This document shows, in pieces, positions 52,366 to 58,910 of a stretch of DNA of 58,910 nt. The stretch is from Actinomycetes bacterium. GTDB taxonomy: Bacteria > Actinomycetota > Thermoleophilia > BMS3ABIN01. The DNA is taken from positions 1 through 58,910 of the forward strand of contig JAJYOG010000010.1 of assembly GCA_021785935.1 (NCBI GenBank). The letters are read 5' to 3'. How positions within the stretch are numbered: the stretch's first letter is position 1; every line of letters starts with the position of its first letter. The position numbers and the translations under genes were made by a program. The notes below the pieces were generated by a model. It was not told the origin of the DNA, made no database searches, and saw only the letters and a program-made list of their open reading frames with translations.

Positions 52366-53205
52366 TTGCACAACGAAAATAATGGGTTGGTGACGCCCAG
52401 GCAGATTTCAAGCACAAGCAACGCCACCATCAAGGAAGCGGTGCGTTTGCACCGCAAGCGCAATCGTTACCAGAGCCGCTTGTTCCTTGTTGAAGGAGAA
52501 GACCTGCTGGATGCCGCGCTAGCGCACGGCGTCATTCCCCGGCAGGTCTTTGTGCTTGAGGAATACGAGAGCCTGGTGCCGGAGGAAGCGTTTACCGCGC
52601 CACCGGGCGGGGGCCTGCAGACGTCGATGCCGGAGATTTTTTCCTGTACCGCGGACGTCATGGCTAAACTTTCGCAACTGGCCAGTGGAGCGCGCGTTAT
52701 CGCGGCTTTCGAAATGCCCAACGGTAAGTTTCCCGCCGGGATTGATGGCGGCCCCGTCCTGTACCTGGCCGGCGCGCGCGATCCGGGCAACATCGGCACG
52801 CTGCTTCGCGGAGCTGCGGCGTTCGGGGTCAAGGCTGTGGCGCTGGGGGCGCAAAGCGCAGATCCCTATGCAGCCAAGGCGATCCGGAGCAGCATGGGTG
52901 CGATCTTTCAGGTGCCCCTGTACTTGACGGTTAATCCGGAAGCACTCGTTTCATGGGCGGAGGGCGCCGGAGTTGATGTTATTTGCGCCGATTCGCACAC
53001 CGGGGATTTGGTTTGGGAAGCGCCGCTCGGTGGTGATTTTGTTCTGGTGCTCGGTTCGGAGCGTGAGAGAATTCCTCATCGTTTAAAGGATGCAGCGGCT
53101 CTCACGGTTCGTATTCCTCAAAGTGAAGAGACCGAGTCGATCAATGTGGCCATGGCGGGCACGGCGATATTGTATGAGGCAGTGCGGCAGAGGGCGGGGA
53201 GCTGA
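52366..53205 (+). CDS. TrmH/SpoU-family rRNA or tRNA 2'-O-methyltransferase
   Basis: A 279-residue SPOUT enzyme. An N-terminal substrate-binding domain (KEAVRLHRKRNRYQSRLFLVEGEDLL) precedes the trefoil-knot domain with the three signature motifs: ARDPGNIGTLLRGAAAF, VLGSERERIPH and PQSEETESINVAMAGTAIL. It methylates a ribose 2'-OH using SAM. It lies 20 bases after rplT, a common arrangement. The TTG at 52366 or the GTG at 52390 may be the start; neither has a strong site. Confidence 0.9.
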   Translation: MHNENNGLVTPRQISSTSNATIKEAVRLHRKRNRYQSRLFLVEGEDLLDAALAHGVIPRQVFVLEEYESLVPEEAFTAPPGGGLQTSMPEIFSCTADVMAKLSQLASGARVIAAFEMPNGKFPAGIDGGPVLYLAGARDPGNIGTLLRGAAAFGVKAVALGAQSADPYAAKAIRSSMGAIFQVPLYLTVNPEALVSWAEGAGVDVICADSHTGDLVWEAPLGGDFVLVLGSERERIPHRLKDAAALTVRIPQSEETESINVAMAGTAILYEAVRQRAGS

Positions 53206-53312
53206 AGCGGCTCTGCGATTTTCTAGAAGCTTACGAGTTCAAGTGTTAGAGTTTCGATTAATTAAGTATTGTGTCCCCGAAATAGGGATGGGATTCATTT
53301 AAATTGTCCGCG

Positions 53313-54371
53313 ATGAAAAAATATAAGGATCTGGTTGAGGAGCTAAGGTCCTACGAGGGTCTTGCTTCCATGTTCGCTGAAGCCGCCGCCGGGATCGATG
53401 CGGCCGGCGATAGTGAAGCCATCGAGGCTGCCAGGGTTGCGCATCTGGGCCGCAAGAGCAAACTTTCCCAGTTACTGCGCAGCATTCCCGAGCTTCCCAA
53501 TGAGGAAAAGCCGGTCGTCGGCAAGTACGGCAACAAGGCGCGCGCTGCCCTCGAGCAGGCGCTGGCCGATCGCAAGAAGGAAATTGAAGGCGTCCAGCTC
53601 GAGCACCGGCTGGCTACCGAACAGGTGGATATCACCCTGCCCGGCGAGCCGTTCCCCCGCGGGCATCTGCACATCATCAACCAGACCTTGTGGGAGATTG
53701 AGGATATCTTCGCCGGGCTTGGCTATCGCATCGCCGAGGGTCCCGAGGTTGAGTCTGACTATTACAATTTTACGGCGTTGAACACGCCAGAGGGGCATCC
53801 GGCGCGCTCGTCGCACGACACTTTTTTTGTTGACGGAAAGGAAGACGTGTTGTTGCGCACGCATACTTCCCCGGTGCAGATCCGCTTGATGGAAAAGGAA
53901 GAGCCGCCCATCTACGCCATCATGCCTGGCCGCGTCTATCGCCGCGATTCGGATGCTACCCATACGCCCATGTTCCACCAGATCGAAGGGTTGGCCATCG
54001 ATGAGCACATCACCATGGCTGATCTCAAGGGCACGCTCGAGACTTTTATGCGGGCGATCTTTGGCGCCGACCGGGTCATCCGCCTGCGGCCGCATTTCTT
54101 CCCCTTTACAGAACCCAGTGTTGAGATGGATGTCTCCTGCATGATCTGCGGCGGGGCCGGCTGCCGCTCCTGCAAGAATAGCGGCTGGCTGGAGATACTT
54201 GGCGCCGGTATGGTTGATCCCAATGTCTTCGGATTCGTCGACTACGATCCCGACCTGGTCCAGGGATTTGCATTCGGCATGGGAGTGGAACGAATCGCGA
54301 TGCTCAAGCATGGGATGACCGATCTGCGGATGTTCTACGACAACGATTTACGGTTTATCAAACAATTTTAG
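53313..54371 (+). CDS. pheS: Phenylalanyl-tRNA synthetase alpha chain
   Basis: A 352-residue class II synthetase subunit. The N-terminal coiled-coil (EAARVAHLGRKSKLSQLLRSIPELPNE region) is followed by motif 1 near GHLHIINQTLWEIEDIF, motif 2 with MPGRVYRRDSDATHTPMFHQIEG and motif 3 in GFAFGMGVERIAML. A CMICGGAGCRSCKNSGWLEILGAGM loop (read as two parts of a Cys-rich insert) is typical. ATG 53313 is chosen; TTG 53304 is also in frame. pheT follows after 135 bases. Confidence 0.96.
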   Translation: MKKYKDLVEELRSYEGLASMFAEAAAGIDAAGDSEAIEAARVAHLGRKSKLSQLLRSIPELPNEEKPVVGKYGNKARAALEQALADRKKEIEGVQLEHRLATEQVDITLPGEPFPRGHLHIINQTLWEIEDIFAGLGYRIAEGPEVESDYYNFTALNTPEGHPARSSHDTFFVDGKEDVLLRTHTSPVQIRLMEKEEPPIYAIMPGRVYRRDSDATHTPMFHQIEGLAIDEHITMADLKGTLETFMRAIFGADRVIRLRPHFFPFTEPSVEMDVSCMICGGAGCRSCKNSGWLEILGAGMVDPNVFGFVDYDPDLVQGFAFGMGVERIAMLKHGMTDLRMFYDNDLRFIKQF

Positions 54372-54424
54372 TGGAATACGGCGGCAGGGACTTCCGGCTT
54401 GTGACAAGCTAGATGAGTTAATGC

Positions 54425-54489
54425 CCGGTGACAGGGTGTTCCAGCCTTAGACAAGCTGATGAGTCACGGCTGAAACACCCTGTCACCGG
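54425..54489. repeat. 22-bp inverted repeat between pheS and pheT
   Basis: Arms 54425-54446 and 54468-54489 match at 21 of 22 positions, around a 21-base loop. The loop motif GACAAGCTGATGAGT also occurs just upstream as GACAAGCTAGATGAGT (54403-54418). It lacks a T run, so it looks more like a REP/MITE-type repeat or RNA processing hairpin than a plain terminator. Confidence 0.8.
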
Positions 54490-54506
54490 ATAAAACTGGA
54501 CTTGAT

Positions 54507-56930
54507 ATGAAAGTACCGATTTCATGGCTTAAGGAATATGTGGCGATCGACATGTCCGCTGCGGAACTTGCTGACCGGCTGGCTCTGACGGGCACCGAAG
54601 TCGAGCGGGTATTGCATGTAGGTCTGCCCGTGGATGACGGCAACCTCGACCGTTTTGTCGTGGGCAGGGTCAAGAAAAAGGGGGCCCATCCCAACGCCGA
54701 CAAGCTGACTCTCTGCGAGGTCGAAGTGGGGGATGGCAAGGTCGAGCAGATCGTCTGCGGCGCCAAAAATTTTAAGGAAGGCGATCGCACCGCGGTTTGT
54801 CTGCCCGGCGGTACCCTGCCAGACGGCCGCAAGCTGGAAGCCGCGGTTATACGCGGCGTCGAATCGCGCGGGATGATGTGCTCCGAGTCGGAGCTGGGCC
54901 TTTCCAGCGAATCCGCCGGCATCATGATCCTGCCGGAAGATGCCCCCGTGGGCACGCGCCTGGTCGATTACATCCCCTTCAGCGATGAAGTGCTGGAACT
55001 CGAGATTACTCCCAACCGTCCCGACTGCCTGTCGGTGTACGGCATCGCCCGGGAGGTAGCAGCCATCACCGGCGCCGCGCTGGCGCCCGAGCCCACTCAA
55101 GACGTGGAACCGCGCGGCGGCGACAGCATCGAAGAACTGATCACCATTACGGTGGATGACGGCGAACTCTGTCCGCGTTACGGCGCCAGGCTCATCGCCG
55201 GCGTTAGGGTGGCGCCATCGCCCACATGGCTCAAGGCCCGCATCGTTGCGGCCGGCATGCGGCCGGTCAATAACGTCGTCGACATTACCAACTATGTCAT
55301 GTGGACGCTGGGTGAGCCCATGCACGCTTTCGACCTGGCGAAAATAGCGGGTCCGAGTCTGAATGCACGCCGCGCCGGCAAAGGCGAGAAGATTACTACT
55401 ATCGATGGCACGGAGCGCAAACTCGACCAGAACATGCTGGTTATCGCCGACGCCACCAAGCCGACCGCTATTGCCGGTATCATGGGCGGCGCCGGCAGTG
55501 AGGTTTCCGACGAGACTACTGACATCCTGCTGGAGGCCGCCAATTTCAACGGTCCCAACGTGATGAAGACCGAGATGGCGCTGGGGCTGCGCAGTGAGTC
55601 CAGCACCCGCTTCGAAAAAGGGCTTGACGCTGAGGTTGTGCCCAAAGCCCTGGCGATGGCATCCCGGATGATGGTTGAGCTTTGCAGCGGACGGCTGGTC
55701 CCCGGGGAATATGATATTTATGCAGAGCCTCGCAGCGAGCAGGCCATTCACCTGCGGGAGGAGAAGGTAACCAGCCTGCTCGGCATTGTGGTGCCGGGTG
55801 CGGAGATCGAGGCCATCCTCAGCCGGCTTGATTTCGAGAGCCACCGGGAGGGCGATTCGCTGCATGTAACCGTTCCCAGTTTCCGCGCCGACGTGGAGCG
55901 GGAAGTCGATCTGATTGAAGAGATAGTCAGGGTCTTCGGCTATGAACTAATCCCGCCAACGCTGCCCAGCGACGTGCGGGTGATGGGTGGATTGTCTCCT
56001 TATCAGTCAGCCGAGCGCAAGATCGCCCTGGCGCTCACAGCGGCGGGCATTAACGAGGCCATCACCTATACTTTTATCGCGCCCGATTTCGCCGACAGGC
56101 TGAGGCTGGCCGATGATGATTCGCGCCGCCAGGTGGTCAAGCTGGCGAACCCGCTATCTATCGATCAGTCGGTAATACGGACGCTGATGCTTCCCAGTTT
56201 GCTCATGAGTGTTGCCACCAATCTGTCGATGCGGAATCCGGATGTAAATATTTTTGAGCTCGGTCGCACCTATCATACTGTCGCGGGCGAAAAGTTGGCG
56301 GACGAGCGGCGGACCGTCGCCGGCTGCCTCTGCGGTTCGCTTCGGGGCGAGTCATGGATGCACGCGGGCAGAGAGACGGATTACTTCACCGGCAAGGGCA
56401 TCGTCGAAGCCGTGTTTTCATCCGTTAAGGGAAGCTTCAGTGTCGAGCGCTGCGACGAGCCGTTCCTGCATCCAGGCAAGTCGGCATATGTAGTCATCGA
56501 CGGCAAGCGCGCCGGTTATATGGGCGAGGTTCATCCGCTGGTGCTGGAAGCCTTCGACATCGACAAGCCGGTGGTCGCTTTCGAGATTCTCGAAGACGCG
56601 CTCATTGCCAGCTCGGCGGGCATTGTCATCTTCGAAGATCTGCTGACCTTCCCGGCATCGTTCCAGGATATTGCCGTGGTGGTTGATGAGCAGACCGCTG
56701 CGGAAGAGATTATTCGCGTGGTGCGGGAAGCTGGCGCGCCGCTCCTGCGCGGCGCCCGCGTGTTCGACACCTATACCGGTGACCAGGTGGGCGAAGGCAA
56801 GAAAAGCATCGCCCTGGGTCTAGAGTTCCGCTCGCCCGAGCGGACACTTACGGATGAGGATGTGGACGGTGCCCGCGCGGCGATTCTGGCGGCGCTGGGG
56901 GAGAGGTTGGGGGCAACGCTAAGGGGTTAG
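54507..56930 (+). CDS. pheT: Phenylalanyl-tRNA synthetase beta chain
   Basis: An 807-residue subunit of normal length. Domains in order: tRNA-binding OB fold with VGRVKKKGAHPNADKLTLCEV (split: 49-60 and following), B3/B4 editing region with ITPNRPDCLSVYGIAREVAAI, B5 with EAILSRLDFE, the inactive catalytic-like core, and the C-terminal anticodon-binding FDX-ACB domain (FPASFQDIAVVVDEQ ... LLRGARVFDTYTG). It pairs with PheS as an alpha2-beta2 enzyme. Confidence 0.96.
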   Translation: MKVPISWLKEYVAIDMSAAELADRLALTGTEVERVLHVGLPVDDGNLDRFVVGRVKKKGAHPNADKLTLCEVEVGDGKVEQIVCGAKNFKEGDRTAVCLPGGTLPDGRKLEAAVIRGVESRGMMCSESELGLSSESAGIMILPEDAPVGTRLVDYIPFSDEVLELEITPNRPDCLSVYGIAREVAAITGAALAPEPTQDVEPRGGDSIEELITITVDDGELCPRYGARLIAGVRVAPSPTWLKARIVAAGMRPVNNVVDITNYVMWTLGEPMHAFDLAKIAGPSLNARRAGKGEKITTIDGTERKLDQNMLVIADATKPTAIAGIMGGAGSEVSDETTDILLEAANFNGPNVMKTEMALGLRSESSTRFEKGLDAEVVPKALAMASRMMVELCSGRLVPGEYDIYAEPRSEQAIHLREEKVTSLLGIVVPGAEIEAILSRLDFESHREGDSLHVTVPSFRADVEREVDLIEEIVRVFGYELIPPTLPSDVRVMGGLSPYQSAERKIALALTAAGINEAITYTFIAPDFADRLRLADDDSRRQVVKLANPLSIDQSVIRTLMLPSLLMSVATNLSMRNPDVNIFELGRTYHTVAGEKLADERRTVAGCLCGSLRGESWMHAGRETDYFTGKGIVEAVFSSVKGSFSVERCDEPFLHPGKSAYVVIDGKRAGYMGEVHPLVLEAFDIDKPVVAFEILEDALIASSAGIVIFEDLLTFPASFQDIAVVVDEQTAAEEIIRVVREAGAPLLRGARVFDTYTGDQVGEGKKSIALGLEFRSPERTLTDEDVDGARAAILAALGERLGATLRG

Positions 56931-57004
56931 GCGCCGCACCATTTCATTCTCAAGTAAGTTCCAATGCGGTTCACTAAATTTATTTCTTGTGGCAGGATTG
57001 CCGC

Positions 57005-57910
57005 ATGCCGACCAGACTAATCAGGTCACGACTGATTATTTTCGCGATAGTGTCATTCGGCACCGCAAGCTTTTCGGGGTTCTCCACCATGGGCTGCGAC
57101 AGCGCTTCGCAAGCCGGCCGAGATTTCTATGCAGCCTTCAAGCCGAAGGTTGAAGAAACCCGCATTCAACAGAATAAAGATTCCAAACTGGTCAATAATC
57201 TGATGCAATTCATGTATGCTGATGTGGTGATCGTATCACCAGGCAATACCACGACCCCGGCAATGCCCAACAAGAAATTTACGCAGGAAGAAATCAACAA
57301 CGCAATCGCCGCGATCGATATGGCTATCACGGAACTTTCAGTTGACCCGGGCATGCCAGTCCCTCCTGAGGATTGCCAGGATTGCGCGGGGCGGAATCAG
57401 GCAGTGCTCGACACGCGAAATGATGCAATATCTTCGATGCGCAAAGCAAAAGCAGCCGCCAGGACCAGTTCCTCCTTTATCAAGATTCATCAGGACGAAA
57501 TCGCCGAAATCAATAATGTGCGTTCCTTCCTTGGTTGATGATGTCTCTCAGTTGACTGGTATATGCAGCGGCATTAAGGTCAGCTATGAAAAATTCACGG
57601 CGGCTTTCCAGGCCGTTGAGGTTCCTGAATCACTCAAAAAAAACAAAACCTCCGTGTTTCGAAGACGTCAAGCTTGTCTTCTGCTCAGCAGACTCTTATG
57701 GACGCATATTCTGGTTGGGATAATGCTGTGTTGGACAAGGCATACCAGGCTGCGACCCAGCTCTGTGTGGAAGAGTTTAACGCGAACAGTAATATTTTCA
57801 GGGTATTAGTATTCGAGATTTCGGACGACAGCGAAGATATCCGCGATTCGGCAAGTAGCTTGAACGGCCTTTTGAATCAGTTCCCCATGGGTTTTAAAGA
57901 GGATAGCTAA
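57005..57910 (+). pseudogene. Hypothetical exported protein gene with two frame changes
   Basis: An N-terminal signal-like segment (LIIFAIVSFGTASFSGFSTMGC, two halves of residues 9-30) precedes a helical, Lys/Asn/Ala-rich protein. The first frame stops at 57538. A second frame, openable from ATG 57516, continues LVDDVSQLTGICSGIKVSYEKF and enters an A8 run at 57635-57642. The rest (QQTLMDAYSGWDNAVLDKAYQAATQL... to KEDS) is in the original frame. A +1 change near 57530 and a -1 change at the A run would restore one protein of about 300 residues. It may be a decayed gene, two assembly errors or overlapping genes. No family recognised. Confidence 0.5.
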
Positions 57911-57945
57911 CAGGGTAACCGGGAAGGCACGGTGAATAAGGGAGC

Positions 57946-58701
57946 ATGGAAACGGCAGCTGGCATAATAGTTCTCTTCCTGCTATTCGCGATTCCGCTTG
58001 CCTTCTTCGCGGGCATAGTCGTGTTGATCGTAATGGTTATAAAGCGCCAGCGCCGATTACAGGCAGAGCGCCAGGGTCAGATGGCGACGGTAGCCCGGCA
58101 GATGGGTGCGACGTTCCAGCATTCACCGCCGCAGTCTTATGCGGATATGCTCAGCCAGTTCAAGTTCTACCGCAGCGGGCTCTTCGGGAGGCAGGGCAGC
58201 ATCTCGGACCTTTTCGAGCTGCAGCGCGGCGGCATTTCCTGGATGATCTTCGATTACACATATCGCGAGAAACAAGGGGGAACAGTAAGTGACAGCGCGA
58301 GTGATAATATGTCAAATTACTTTACACGCTATTCGACCGTCGCAGCGGCAGAATTACCGCCCGGCAAGCTGCCGGACTTCGTCCTTTTTCGCGGGCGGCC
58401 GGGACTGCTAGAAAAGCTCTTGGGGGAAGCGATCGGGATCGAGGATGACGTCTTCGAACAGACCTACACCCTGGAATCTGATGACGCACAGCGGGCGGTA
58501 GGGCTCTTCACACCTGAAGTCATCGCCAGCTTCACCGAGGACCCGATGATCAAGGCAATGAAAGACATGATCGTGGAAAGCGACGGCCGCCGCTTCGTTC
58601 TCTACAAGTCGGGCGACGCCGTTGTGCCTGCTGATCGTGGCGCCTTCGTCGTTCAGGCAGAAGCTATTGTCGATATGTTGACGGCAGGCGGGCGCACATA
58701 A
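57946..58701 (+). CDS. Membrane-anchored protein of unknown function
   Basis: A 251-residue protein with one N-terminal transmembrane helix (about 5-32), a basic stretch KRQRRLQAERQG and a cytoplasmic domain of about 200 residues. Visible features are SISDLFELQRGGISWMIFDYTYR, FVLFRGRPGLLEKLLG and a C-terminal repeat-like GRRFVLYKSGDAVVPADRG. I do not recognise the family with certainty; similar proteins annotate as hypothetical. The gene begins 36 bases after the frameshifted gene. Confidence 0.7.
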   Translation: METAAGIIVLFLLFAIPLAFFAGIVVLIVMVIKRQRRLQAERQGQMATVARQMGATFQHSPPQSYADMLSQFKFYRSGLFGRQGSISDLFELQRGGISWMIFDYTYREKQGGTVSDSASDNMSNYFTRYSTVAAAELPPGKLPDFVLFRGRPGLLEKLLGEAIGIEDDVFEQTYTLESDDAQRAVGLFTPEVIASFTEDPMIKAMKDMIVESDGRRFVLYKSGDAVVPADRGAFVVQAEAIVDMLTAGGRT

Positions 58702-58910
58702 AGGGCATCCTGGCTCGCCCCAGACTTCTGCCGGAGGCCAATGCGAACGCTCGAAGTGACGTATCCACAATGTGTCACAAAATCCCCTATTGCCTCACGT
58801 AAAAATCTACTTGAAACACCCTATCGTTGCCTCAACAATAATCTACTCGAAACGGTTTGTGGTTTTTCCTCCTTTCGGGCTTCGTTCATCTTGTTGGCAT
58901 TGAAGGTAAA
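58702..58910. other. Right-edge noncoding region with imperfect tandem repeats
   Basis: Two related blocks, 58791-58817 and 58828-58853, share TGCCTCA, AATCTACT and GAAAC. Just before lies TGTGTCACAAAATCCCC. The arrangement resembles the end of an insertion element whose body would lie outside the window. No gene is seen. Confidence 0.4.

Noticed and set aside
54522-55865. 447-codon minus-strand frame inside pheT
   Set aside because: It is antisense to well-conserved PheT sequence and shows no domain or ribosome site.

Overview
The window looks like a chromosomal stretch of an anaerobic or microaerophilic bacterium, most likely a deep-branching actinobacterium. This placement is inferred from a DUF5925-type AAA ATPase, a DUF3558-like lipoprotein, an ArsR-rhodanese fusion, LPXTG and NHL-repeat surface proteins, and moderately high GC with GTG/TTG starts. 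Anaerobic traits include a desulforedoxin, a NifV-like synthase with HesA/ThiF partners, and two genes with an in-frame TGA best read as selenocysteine.

Layout. 1-3.5 kb: a minus-strand operon of a homocitrate-synthase-like enzyme, a cupin and two paralogous ThiF/HesA proteins. 3.9-5.2 kb: insertion-sequence scar (ISXO2-type and IS21 IstB fragments, an IS21 end and a broken Fic gene). 5.2-7.8 kb: a short ModE-type regulator, a palindromic operator and modABC. 7.8-10.2 kb: a minus-strand ArsR-rhodanese regulator followed by a thioredoxin-like/SQR-like flavoprotein with a UGA codon at the first position of its redox motif. 10.3-16.4 kb: a Pif1-like helicase, small membrane redox proteins, a SnoaL-like protein, a membrane glycosyltransferase, a desulforedoxin missed by length cut-offs, and a beta-propeller lipoprotein. 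16.5-20.4 kb: a cupredoxin-like lipoprotein, an FtsX/MacB-type permease with an in-frame UGA next to a Cys, its ATPase, and a Nif3-RNase H fusion. 20.4-32.6 kb: a glycosyltransferase, tRNA-Gly and tRNA-Cys, an LPXTG protein, a RNase H-like nuclease, an LsrF-like aldolase with a zinc dehydrogenase, a large M4 peptidase, UspA, an orphan Os1348/NHLP-like peptide and a glycogen-debranching-type enzyme. 33.1-40.9 kb: tRNA-Val, an AAA ATPase, a lipoprotein, an NHL protein, a MarR-ABC exporter operon, a ClC channel and a methyltransferase remnant. A copy of the tRNA-Val 3' end lies at 40.5 kb. 41-57 kb: housekeeping genes (typA, three SHOCT proteins, thrS, nadE, a deacetylase-glycosyltransferase fusion, infC-rpmI-rplT, a SpoU methyltransferase, pheS, pheT). 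57-58.9 kb: a frameshifted hypothetical gene, a membrane-anchored unknown and repeat-like sequence.

The strongest result is the pair of unannotated selenoprotein candidates. In both, UGA sits where a conserved redox cysteine is expected. Both have a hairpin exactly 10 nt downstream of the UGA, with a 6-bp stem and 5-nt loop. This is the layout of a bacterial SECIS element and resembles that of E. coli fdhF. One candidate lies in what appears to be a sulfur-responsive operon (ArsR-rhodanese plus thioredoxin-like/SQR-like protein). The other lies in an ABC transporter with a cupredoxin-like lipoprotein. A second theme is molybdenum and homocitrate: NifV-like, cupin and two HesA/ThiF-like genes lie near modE-modABC, a combination reminiscent of nitrogenase cofactor supply, although no nifHDK is present here.
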